Assembly: GCA_026645635.1 (NCBI GenBank)
Contig: JAPKMV010000157.1
Coordinates: forward strand, 1-7,325
Reading direction: 5' to 3'
Length of the DNA: 7,325 nucleotides
Source: Caldilineaceae bacterium
Lineage (GTDB): Bacteria; Chloroflexota; Anaerolineae; Caldilineales; Caldilineaceae
The position numbers were made by a program, and so were the translations under genes. The notes beneath the pieces are model-generated. The model had not been told where the DNA came from. It made no database searches and was given only the letters and a program-made list of their open reading frames with translations. Shown here in pieces: positions 1 through 7,325 of this stretch; position 1 is the first letter of the stretch, and every line of letters starts with the position of its first letter.

Positions 1-18
1 TGAGGGTTTTCGAGGCGG

Positions 19-38
19 TGTCAGGGAATTCGCTGACA
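19..38. repeat. Near-perfect 20-bp palindrome
   Basis: TGTCAGGGAATTCGCTGACA reads as its own reverse complement at 18 of 20 positions; the outer six bases on each side (TGTCAG/CTGACA) match perfectly around an AATT centre. It lies downstream of the PIN fragment on the minus strand. No T-run follows on either side, so a classical intrinsic terminator is not supported. It could be an operator, a repeat-family member or the end of a mobile element. Confidence 0.45.
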
Positions 39-45
39 GGATGTT

Positions 46-183
46 TCAATCGGCGGGTAGATTCGATGCCCGCAAAGCCGGCGCCCGCCGGAACTCGTCA
101 ACATTGAAAGTCACAACTGCAAAATCGATCGCAAGCGCAGAGGCAGCAATCAGCAGGTCGTGAGCACCTATCACCCTTGCTAA
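46..183 (-). pseudogene. C-terminal fragment of a PIN-domain (VapC-like) toxin
   Basis: An open minus-strand frame of 45 codons reads LARVIGAHDLLIAASALAID, then FAVVTFNVDEF, then RRAPALRASNLPAD, and ends in TGA. This matches the C-terminal third of VapC-type PIN ribonucleases, where the G-x-x-D-x-x-I-A-A segment carries a late acidic residue of the metal site and 'VT.N...F..VPGL' forms the last strand. A TGA at 184-186 closes the frame upstream and there is no room for the missing 85-90 residues, because the response regulator stop is at 192-194. A GTG lies in frame at 172-174, but the product would lack the first active-site acidic residues. No antitoxin is visible. I read it as a dead remnant left by a deletion or by insertion of the neighbouring operon. 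The family call is by motif only. Confidence 0.7.
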
Positions 184-191
184 TCACTGTA

Positions 192-2361
<2,170 letters not shown>

Positions 2362-2365
<4 letters not shown>

Positions 2366-3294
2366 TCACCAATCCCTGTGGCGTGAACCAGTCTGCGCAC
2401 GCCGTCATACGCCGCGTTTTCGACTTTGACAAAGCGGTCGATGCCCAGTTCCTGTAGCACTGTCTTTCCTGCGACGTCCTCGTGCATGGTGAGCAGAAGC
2501 TCGCGTAGCTGCGCTTTCTGGCGCGGTGGCAGCGTTGACGGGACGACCACTGGTGGAATGCCAAAGGCTTCGGAAGTGTGGATGATGCGGATGCGCGACG
2601 CCAAGTTCGGGTCGCGCTGCAGGGCGTAATCCAGCACCAGGCTGTCGACTGCGGCGCCGTCGGCAACACCGTCTGCCACTGCTTCGATGGCACGGTCGTG
2701 GCTATAGGTGTAAAAGGTGCGTTGGAACAACGTTTCTGCAGTTTCTCCCATCTGCTGGAGCATATAGACCGGATAGATATGACCTGTGAAGCTCATCGGA
2801 TCGGTGAAGGCGAAGACCTTGTCGCGCAGGTCGGTCATACTCTGCGAGACGCTCGTCGCGGGCACAATCACCTGCGAATAATAGACCGATTCGCCAGCGA
2901 TCTCCGGGGCCAGGAGCAGTTCCATGCCAAACTGTTCGTTGCCAACCACATAGGCGTTTGTACATATAAAGGCAAGTTCGACCTGGTTTTCTTCCACCAT
3001 GTCATTCAGTTCGGCGTAGGTGCGCCGCTGCACCAAATCGACAGGACGGCCTAGCTTCTCTGCCAGATAGGCCGTCAACTCACCGTAACTTTCGACCGTA
3101 CCTTGTGGCGAGAGGATCGCAGCTACGCCCACACGCAGGTGAGCGATCTCCGCTGGGGCAGCAGCGGGGAGCGGTGTGCGTACATTGAGATCGACGTATG
3201 GTAGCGCACTTGTTTCGGCTGAAGTGCAGCCGGTCAAGAACCATACTAGAAGGAGAACGATGGACCAATTTCCCAAATGGATTTGCTGCTTCAT
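2362..3294 (-). CDS. PhnD-like periplasmic substrate-binding lipoprotein
   Basis: Exported lipoprotein of 310 residues. A short signal peptide (Lys2, hydrophobic stretch about 11-20) ends in the lipobox L-T-G-C with Cys23. The mature part matches the phosphate/phosphonate-binding PhnD family (type 2 periplasmic-binding fold): '[20 protein letters not shown]' at 54-73, '[13 protein letters not shown]' at 106-118, '[15 protein letters not shown]' at 161-175, '[20 protein letters not shown]' at 199-218, and '[12 protein letters not shown]' at 246-257. In transport loci PhnD sits with PhnC (ATPase) and PhnE (permease); neither is here. Instead its stop overlaps the start of a sensor kinase, which suggests it is the ligand-sensing arm of that kinase, as known for TorT-TorS or LuxP-LuxQ. 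Ligand identity (phosphonate, phosphite or an unrelated oxyanion) cannot be told. The ATG start gives a clean signal peptide but has no Shine-Dalgarno; see the -10 box beside it. Confidence 0.9.
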
Positions 3295-3304
3295 ATTGAG
3301 CAGA

Positions 3305-3310
3305 ATTGTA
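3305..3310 (-). promoter_or_regulatory. Candidate -10 box of the three-gene signalling operon, near-leaderless
   Basis: The minus strand reads TACAAT ten bases before the ATG at 3294, preceded directly by TG. Transcription would then begin about 3-5 bases before the start codon, which agrees with the absence of a Shine-Dalgarno. No convincing -35 hexamer is seen at 16-18 bases. Six-base matches are common by chance, so this is tentative. Confidence 0.4.
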
Positions 3311-3316
3311 CATCTA

Positions 3317-3357
3317 TCCCACGCATTGCCCTAGAGCGGCGCTGCAAAAGCGTGGGA
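3317..3357. repeat. Imperfect 12-bp inverted repeat upstream of the signalling operon
   Basis: TCCCACGC (3317-3324) pairs with GCGTGGGA (3350-3357) perfectly. Inside it TTGC (3326-3329) pairs with GCAA (3344-3347), leaving a 14-base centre. It lies just upstream of the candidate -10 box, in the position of an activator or repressor site, and could be the response regulator's target. It could also be a hairpin in RNA read from either side; no T-run follows, so a terminator is less likely. Confidence 0.45.
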
Positions 3358-3452
3358 GCGGCCAGTATAGAGCGTGGTCGGAAGTGTCTACAATCGCTGG
3401 AAGAACTGGCGGGTCGGTCAGCCTGGGACTAGAAGCGCTGCCCGAGGTGTAA

Positions 3453-3776
3453 GAGTTCGACCGGTTGCTTGTGCACTTGCTTGACTACTATCATGGCTTA
3501 CAACCCGTGACGCCAGAATGGTACTGGCGAGACTTCCGCCTCCGCCTCAGTCATGGCCGCAATCATCGCTCAGACCAACGTTTGGAGCGGGCAGGTTTGC
3601 TCTGGGCCATCTATCAAAACTTTGAGCCCGCTCAGTGGAGGTCAGAACGCAAACGACATTATCGTTGTCCGGGACGCCCACGGACCCGCCGCTCGCTGCC
3701 CCTTACCCGGCAGCAAGCGGCGGGAGGAAATGAGCGGGTTCGCACTGACGCTCGATCCCTCACCAACACAATCTGA
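3453..3776 (+). pseudogene. Probable transposase C-terminal remnant
   Basis: This frame reads EFDRLLVHLLDYYHGLQPVT, PEWYWRDFRLRLSHGRNHRS, DQRLERAGLLWAIYQNFEPA, then QWRSERKRHYRCPGR, after which it runs into an Arg/Pro-rich stretch (GC-rich hairpin) that looks non-coding. The aromatic and basic composition, and phrases such as 'RLERAGLLWAIYQNFEPAQ' and 'RSERKRHYR', are typical of the last part of DDE-type transposases in which 'hN...R..HY..PG' closes the protein. I cannot name the IS family. The only start codon is a TTG at 3465 without a ribosome-binding site. A TAA at 3450-3452 interrupts what could be continuing frame upstream (LGLEALPEV before it), so a nonsense change from CAA is possible. 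Treated as broken. It may instead be a chance open frame; the call rests on sequence character only. Confidence 0.35.
3685..3724. repeat. Strong 16-bp stem hairpin
   Basis: The arms 3685-3700 and 3709-3724 are reverse complements at 15 of 16 positions, around an 8-base loop CCTTACCC. The single mismatch is C/A on the plus strand but U/G in minus-strand RNA, so a minus transcript would have an unbroken 16-bp stem. No T-run follows either arm. It lies at the end of the transposase-like remnant and could be a transcription barrier, a REP-like element or an IS end structure. Confidence 0.6.
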
Positions 3777-3818
3777 AACCGAGTGGAGTGCTTTGACTGC
3801 CCACAACCCGAATATCTG

Positions 3819-3827
3819 TGCTACAAT
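3819..3827 (+). promoter_or_regulatory. Candidate extended -10 promoter for the phage gene cluster
   Basis: TGCTACAAT fits an extended -10 (TG, one base, TACAAT). A TTGACT at 3793-3798 is 23 bases away from the hexamer, too far for a normal -35. The site would give a leader of about 120 bases before the ATG at 3956, and it argues against the in-frame GTG at 3818 as a start. Support is motif and position only. Confidence 0.4.
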
Positions 3828-3955
3828 CGACAGTAGCGACGTTCACCACGCCTGAGCACATCGCATACGAAGGCAGCCACCCCTGCCGCCCATCTGCCGG
3901 CCCGCCTGCCGGCGCCTCCAGCCAGACTCCCCCGCCGCCGCAATTACCTCGGTCT

Positions 3956-4621
3956 ATGTCTGCCACCAAACCAGCCGTCCCAAACCCAACCAATCACTCG
4001 CCACCGGCGCACCACCCTGCGCCACCGGTCGACGCTCCCAGCCCTTGGCTGCGCCGGCCCGGCGAGAACGCCAAAGACTACGAACGGTTCCTCGCCTACC
4101 GCGACCTGCCGCCGGCCGTCCGCAGCTTCGAGCAGGCATATCACGCCTGGTGCGCCGCCCAGGCCGAACTGACCGGCGCCACGCCGTTGACCTCACGCCG
4201 CCCCCCGCCCAATTGGTATAAGGTCGCCAAAGAACACGACTGGCGCGCCCGCGCGCTGGCCTGGGACGACCACCGCCAGGAGCAACGGCGCATCGCCGAC
4301 GAAGAAGAGGTCGAACTGGTCCGGCGCAAGCGCCGCGACATCATCGGACGCCAACTCGACGCCATCGACGACGCGCTGGCGCGCATGGATTTGCCGGAGA
4401 TGACCGCGGCGGAACTGCGCCGCTACCTGCCGGACTTCTTCAACGCCCTGGCCAAACTCCTCACCGCCAGCCGCGCCGAAATGGGCGAGGCCACGGAAAT
4501 CACCAAGAATCAGACCCAGATCAGCGGCGCCATCACGGTCACCAGCGACGACATGGCCCGCGCCGTTCGGGAGTTGCAAGACGCCGGCTTCCCGGTCATT
4601 CCAGAGCCAATCTCCTCGTAG
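3956..4621 (+). CDS. Phage terminase small subunit-like protein
   Basis: Protein of 221 residues from ATG 3956. The first 35 residues are a Pro/Ala/His-rich low-complexity tail. Then comes a block with 'PWLRRPGENAKDYERFLAYR' (about 36-55), 'PNWYKVAKEHDWRARALAWD' (about 88-107) and a highly charged helix 'RQEQRRIADEEEVELVRRKR'. The pattern 'GE..K.Y..F..YRDL ... W..RA.AWDDH' is typical of TerS-like proteins that sit before TerL in tailed-phage and prophage genomes. There they recognise the packaging start site and load the large subunit. The middle region normally holds a helix-turn-helix; here it is degenerate to my eye. The C-terminus is helical. The frame is open upstream to GTG 3818, but those extra 46 residues are Pro-rich, and a -10 box overlaps that start. 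There is no clear Shine-Dalgarno before the ATG. The neighbouring TerL supports the call. Confidence 0.7.
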   Translation: MSATKPAVPNPTNHSPPAHHPAPPVDAPSPWLRRPGENAKDYERFLAYRDLPPAVRSFEQAYHAWCAAQAELTGATPLTSRRPPPNWYKVAKEHDWRARALAWDDHRQEQRRIADEEEVELVRRKRRDIIGRQLDAIDDALARMDLPEMTAAELRRYLPDFFNALAKLLTASRAEMGEATEITKNQTQISGAITVTSDDMARAVRELQDAGFPVIPEPISS

Positions 4622-4638
4622 GAAAGGAACCTCGCATT

Positions 4639-4866
4639 ATGGCACGCAAAGCCAAAGAACTCACCGCCCATTCCCGCCAGATCCTCGACTTTCTGCGCAG
4701 CCACGAAGAACCCATCCCGCCCACACGCGCCGAGATCGCTGTCGCGCTGCACCTGCATACCTCCACGGTGCAGAACAGCCTCAAGCAGTTGCAGGAATTC
4801 GGCTATGTCACGCTCCTGCCGCGCACCTCGCGCGGCATCGTGCTGACCGAACTGGGCAGGTCCTAA
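4639..4866 (+). CDS. Small LexA-like winged-helix DNA-binding protein
   Basis: Protein of 75 residues, almost all of it one winged helix-turn-helix: helix 1 'LTAHSRQILDFLRSHEE' (8-24), helices 2-3 'PTRAEIAVALHLHTSTVQNS' (28-47) and 'LKQLQEFGYVTLLP' leading into the wing, then 'RGIVLTELG'. The layout matches the N-terminal DNA-binding domain of LexA ('R..ILDFI....Y.PT..EIA..L...STV...L..L...GYI'), and also MarR/ArsR-like domains. No serine peptidase or ligand domain follows, so it is not a full LexA. The start is secure: GGAAAGGA (4621-4628) lies 10 bases before the ATG, and the gene begins 17 bases after the TerS stop, so the two are probably cotranscribed. It may be a phage regulator, or serve as DNA-recognition partner in packaging. 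Function is inferred. Confidence 0.75.
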   Translation: MARKAKELTAHSRQILDFLRSHEEPIPPTRAEIAVALHLHTSTVQNSLKQLQEFGYVTLLPRTSRGIVLTELGRS

Positions 4867-4879
4867 CCAAACGGATTTT

Positions 4880-4969
4880 TGACGCGGAGGCGCAGAGAGG
4901 CAGAGATGCGCAGAGGAACAGCAAAGAGCAGTTCTCTGCGAACCTCTGTGTCTTCGCGCCTCTGCGTCA
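4880..4969. repeat. Imperfect dispersed-type hairpin repeat (GACGC(G/A)GAGGCGC)
   Basis: Arms 4880-4917 and 4932-4969 are inverted copies matching at about 30 of 38 positions (TGACGCGGAGGCGC against TGACGCAGAGGCGC once reversed), with a 14-base centre. The arms are themselves made of short GCAGAG/GCGGAG-like units. Similar 'ACGCAGAGGCGC...' palindromes occur as scattered intergenic repeats in many bacterial genomes. It lies 13 bases after the winged-helix stop. It may act as a transcription attenuator before TerL, or simply be a passive repeat insertion. No coding function is seen. Confidence 0.7.
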
Positions 4970-5030
4970 GCGTATTTACCTCTCCGCGCCATCGCATTGA
5001 TATTTCAAGCGGGCATAGGGTGCGCTTCAG

Positions 5031-5075
5031 TCACCCTCTCACCCCCTCACCCCCTCACCCTCTCACGCCCTCACC
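5031..5075 (+). repeat. Five 8-bp tandem repeats (TCACCCYC), G4-capable on the minus strand
   Basis: Units are TCACCCTC, TCACCCCC, TCACCCCC, TCACCCTC and TCACGCCC, followed by a partial TCACC. The minus strand therefore has G-runs of 3-5 separated by short TGA/TGAGA spacers, meeting the simple G-quadruplex rule. It ends 38 bases before the TerL ATG. Units are too short and unspaced for CRISPR. Confidence 0.85.
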
Positions 5076-5113
5076 TTGCCGGGTATACCTCCGCATCCCC
5101 TTGACCACCGCCG

Positions 5114-6583
5114 ATGGACGAAAAACTCGAATGGCTGAAGTGTCTCTACTCCCCGGTCTACTTCGCACGGTATGTGCGAATCTACAACGCGACCCTGCGC
5201 CGGTGGATCCCCTTTGAGTTGTGGCCGGCGCAGCAGCAGGCGCTGACCGACATCGCCACCCACCGCTACATCGTGATGCTCAAGGCGCGACAGTTGGGCA
5301 TGTCCTGGCTCACCCTCACCTATGCGCTCTGGATGATGGTCTTTCACCCCGCGCCGAAGATCATGCTGATGTCCAAACGCGACGACGAGAGCATCGAACT
5401 GCTTAGCCGCATCACCCAGATGTACGAGTATCTGCCCGACTGTATGAAGGTTCGCGCCGTCACACAGAAGAGCGCCCACGACTTCGTGCTCTCCAACGGC
5501 AGCGGGGTGAAGGCGCTGCCCACCTCCGGCGGTCGCTCCTACACCGCCAACCTGGCCGTGTTGGACGAGGCCGACTTCATGCCCGACCTGAACAAGGTGC
5601 TCAATGCCATCCGCCCCACCATCGACGCCGGCGGCCAGCTCGTCATGATCTCCACCGTGGACAAGGAGAAGCCGCTCTCGCCATTCAAGGAAATCTTCCG
5701 GTCTGCCTGGTACGACCACGAGGGCGACTATCACCCCATCTTCCTGGACTGGCGCGCCCGCCCCGAACGCACCGAGGAATGGCGCGCCAAGATCGCCGTG
5801 GACATGCGCAAGCAGACTGGCACCAACGACGGCCTTTACCAGGAATATCCCGACAACCCGGAGGAGGCGTTAGCGCCCATCGAGGCGGCCAAACGCATCC
5901 CCTTTGAGTGGATCAAGGGGTGCTATCAACCGCTGGAACCGCTCACCGTCGCCGCGGCGCCGGCCGTCCCCAACCTGACCGTCTACCGCTCCCCCGTGCC
6001 AGGTCGCCATTACGTCATCGGCGCCGACCCGGCCGAAGGCAATCCGGGCAGCGACGACAGCGCCGGCAGCGTGCTTGACGCCGACACCTGGGAAGAAGTG
6101 GCCGTCCTGGCCGGCAAGTGGGAGCCGAAGGTGTTCGCCGGCTTTATCGACCAGGTGGGCGCCTGGTACAACTACGCCGCGGTGATGCCCGAGCGCAACA
6201 ACCACGGCCACGCCCTGATCCTCGCCCTGCGCGAGTCTGGCGTGCTGACCATCCTGCGCGGCCACTCCGCCGACGCCGAGAAAGAGCAGAGCACGGAGCG
6301 GCTGGGCTGGCTGAGCAACGAGAAGGGCAAGACGCTCATGTACGACAACCTGGCGCAGTTGGTGCTGGATCAGTCCATCGTGCTGCACGACTCGAAGACC
6401 ATCAACCAACTGGCCAGCATCGAGGCAAAGACCAAACGGGCGCCGGATGGCATGAATGACGATGCCGCCGACGCTCTGGCGCTGGCTGCCGCTGCGCTCC
6501 AGTACCGCGACCAGTTCGGGGAGCCGGCGGTCATCATCCCCGCGCCGGACCCCCTGCTGGCCTATGATCGCGGGGCCTGGTGA
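5114..6583 (+). CDS. terL: Phage terminase large subunit (ATPase-nuclease)
   Basis: Packaging motor protein of 489 residues, full length for the family. It translocates phage DNA into the capsid and cuts it. ATPase half: adenine/Q-motif region 'WIPFELWPAQQQAL' (31-44), a deviant Walker A 'KARQLGMSW' (57-65, the usual GK[ST] lysine replaced by Met, with Lys57/Arg59 upstream as in many terminases), Walker B 'LAVLDEADF' with D151/E152, and the coupling motif 'MISTVD' (178-183). Nuclease half (RNase H-like): D305 in 'VIGADPAEGN', E360 in 'MPERNNHG', and the terminal Asp cluster 'MNDDAADALALA' (D449/D450/D453). All catalytic positions are present, so it may be functional. The ATG 5114 has no clear Shine-Dalgarno; the gene follows a 247-base gap filled with repeats. 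No portal gene follows, unlike a complete phage late operon. Confidence 0.92.
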   Translation: MDEKLEWLKCLYSPVYFARYVRIYNATLRRWIPFELWPAQQQALTDIATHRYIVMLKARQLGMSWLTLTYALWMMVFHPAPKIMLMSKRDDESIELLSRITQMYEYLPDCMKVRAVTQKSAHDFVLSNGSGVKALPTSGGRSYTANLAVLDEADFMPDLNKVLNAIRPTIDAGGQLVMISTVDKEKPLSPFKEIFRSAWYDHEGDYHPIFLDWRARPERTEEWRAKIAVDMRKQTGTNDGLYQEYPDNPEEALAPIEAAKRIPFEWIKGCYQPLEPLTVAAAPAVPNLTVYRSPVPGRHYVIGADPAEGNPGSDDSAGSVLDADTWEEVAVLAGKWEPKVFAGFIDQVGAWYNYAAVMPERNNHGHALILALRESGVLTILRGHSADAEKEQSTERLGWLSNEKGKTLMYDNLAQLVLDQSIVLHDSKTINQLASIEAKTKRAPDGMNDDAADALALAAAALQYRDQFGEPAVIIPAPDPLLAYDRGAW

Positions 6584-6688
6584 GGGCACAAGGGACTGCC
6601 GGACAGCGTTGGGAGTGCTTTGTTCTCCCCTGCGCCAGGTCAGCGCACGCTGGCATCAGGCTCCAATGCCGCTTCCGCGCGATGCGCT

Positions 6689-6698
6689 CCCCCCCCCC
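6689..6698 (+). repeat. C10 homopolymer tract in the gap after TerL
   Basis: Ten consecutive C residues lie in the 6584-6802 gap. A 46-residue frame (6666-6806, beginning MPLPRDALPPPV) crosses the tract but has only a weak ribosome-binding site and no family resemblance, and it ends inside the TnpB element's right end. I see no supported gene in this gap. The tract could be slippage-prone or a sequencing/assembly weak point. Confidence 0.6.
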
Positions 6699-6802
6699 GT
6701 GATCAGCGCAACCGCCCGGCAGCAGTCGTTGCTTTGTGGGCTGGGGATCAAGCCTTTGGTTGAATCAGGGCATAGAGCCAGTCAAAATCCGACCAAGCCA
6801 GC

Positions 6803-6840
6803 GTAAACAACCCCACGGCTAAAGCCGGGGGCTTTGTCCC
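6803..6840 (-). ncRNA. Right end of IS200/IS605-type element: hairpin and likely omega-RNA (reRNA) 3' scaffold
   Basis: 6811-6831 forms an 8-bp stem: CCCC + CGGC pairing with GCCG + GGGG on the minus strand, one bulged T and a TTTA loop. The tnpB stop codon (6819-6821) falls in this loop/stem. Hairpins of this kind at the 3' end of tnpB mark the transposon right end in IS605 elements, and in known systems the RNA read through it is the TnpB guide RNA. The exact end is uncertain; GTTTAC (6803-6808, minus strand) is a plausible terminal motif, which would put the guide at about 6783-6802. Confidence 0.55.
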
Positions 6841-7325
6841 TGACGCTGCACGGTAGTTTGTGCAGTCGAGACGTTTGGCCGGTTTACAACGGCCCTGCTG
6901 GAAATGTTCCCAGCAGCGATGTGGTCGGCAAGCCCAGAGAAGCCGCACGATACACAGGAGAATTCGGATTGAGTCTTACGGTTCGCTTTATCGACATTGC
7001 CACAGGCGGGACAGGTGCGACTCGTGTTGCGCGGATCGACCGCGACCACCGGCACGCCGTTCAACTTGGCTTTGTACTCGATAAAACTGCGGAGTTGGAA
7101 AAACGACCAGCTATGCAGGGTTGCACTCTGAGACCGACGAACCGTTACCCGATCACGAATACCGCCAAGTTCCTCTATGGCGATTCCCTGATTGGTGTCT
7201 TTGGCCTTAGCAACGATGCTTTTGCTGATGTTGTGGTTTGTCCAAGTAGCGAACTTCCGTTCCTTACCGGCGAGCTTTTTCAGGCGGCGGCGCGTGGACT
7301 TCGTACCTTTGGCCTGAAGTTTCTG
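6819..7325 (-). CDS. tnpB: TnpB (IS200/IS605 group) RNA-guided nuclease, 3' part, open at the window edge
   Basis: 168 codons run without a stop from the right edge to TAG at 6819-6821; the N-terminal half and RuvC-I lie outside the window. RuvC-II 'GIAIEELGGIR' carries catalytic Glu (visible residue 51). Next comes 'QSATLHSWSFFQLRSFIEYK', then 'VPVVAVDPRNTSRTCPACG'. The zinc ribbon cysteines 105, 108, 124 and 127 are all present (CPACG...CVSCG), and RuvC-III 'GLADHIAAGNISSRA' has catalytic Asp134, with His where Asn or another residue often stands. TnpB is the ancestor family of Cas12; it cuts DNA at transposon excision sites under an RNA guide. A short variable tail follows RuvC-III. No tnpA is in view; it may lie to the right or be absent, as in IS1341-type elements. 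The visible part shows no damage. Confidence 0.93.
   Translation of the reverse strand, partial: QKLQAKGTKSTRRRLKKLAGKERKFATWTNHNISKSIVAKAKDTNQGIAIEELGGIRDRVTVRRSQSATLHSWSFFQLRSFIEYKAKLNGVPVVAVDPRNTSRTCPACGNVDKANRKTQSEFSCVSCGFSGLADHIAAGNISSRAVVNRPNVSTAQTTVQRQGQSPRL

Noticed and set aside
3793..3827. TTGACT plus TACAAT as a standard sigma-70 promoter
   Set aside because: The spacer is 23 bases instead of 16-18, so only the extended -10 part is kept.
3818..3955. GTG start giving the TerS-like protein 46 more residues
   Set aside because: The extension is Pro/Ser-rich without family resemblance, has no ribosome-binding site, and its start overlaps the extended -10 box; ATG 3956 is preferred.
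3760..3993. Minus-strand 77-codon frame, Gly-rich
   Set aside because: It overlaps the start region of the TerS-like gene, has no ribosome-binding site and shows no recognisable motif.
4640..4866. Full LexA or CI-type repressor
   Set aside because: The protein ends directly after the wing; there is no Ser/Lys autopeptidase domain in any frame downstream, where repeats begin.
5031..5075. CRISPR-like array
   Set aside because: The repeats are 8 bp and directly adjacent with no spacers; this is a simple tandem repeat.

Overview
The window is high-GC, densely coding bacterial DNA with no rRNA, tRNA or CRISPR array. No phylogenetic marker is present. The gene types (NarX/NarL-like signalling, PhnD-like lipoprotein, IS605-type TnpB, a dispersed 'ACGCAGAGGCGC' hairpin repeat and TACAAT-type -10 boxes) fit an environmental bacterium such as a member of the Chloroflexota. 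That is inference only.

Left part (1-3360), minus strand: a compact three-gene operon reading right to left. It encodes a PhnD-like periplasmic-binding lipoprotein (2362-3294), a membrane sensor histidine kinase of the NarX/DesK type (881-2365) and a NarL/FixJ response regulator (192-884). Both junctions are 4-base stop/start overlaps (ATGA and GTGA). No ABC permease or ATPase accompanies the binding protein, so it more likely feeds the kinase with a ligand signal than serves transport. A -10-like box lies only 10 bases upstream of the first ATG, with an imperfect inverted repeat behind it. Immediately after the regulator's stop codon lies a 45-residue C-terminal fragment of a PIN-domain (VapC-like) toxin, followed by an 18/20 palindrome.

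Middle (3360-3820): mostly non-coding debris. It holds a probable transposase C-terminal remnant preceded by an in-frame stop, and a 16-bp stem hairpin.

Right part (3820-6585), plus strand: a phage DNA-packaging fragment. It has a TerS-like protein (3956-4621), a 75-residue LexA-like winged-helix protein (4639-4866), and a full-length terminase large subunit with intact ATPase and nuclease motifs (5114-6583). The gap before TerL carries a 90-bp dispersed hairpin repeat and a 5 x 8-bp tandem repeat. No portal, protease or capsid gene follows.

Right edge (6803-7325), minus strand: the 3' part of a TnpB (IS200/IS605 group), open at the window edge, with an intact zinc ribbon and RuvC II/III residues. 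Its stop codon sits in the loop of the right-end hairpin, where an omega-RNA would be expected. The phage fragment is thus bordered by mobile-element sequence on both sides, and looks like a prophage remnant or a piece of an accessory island.
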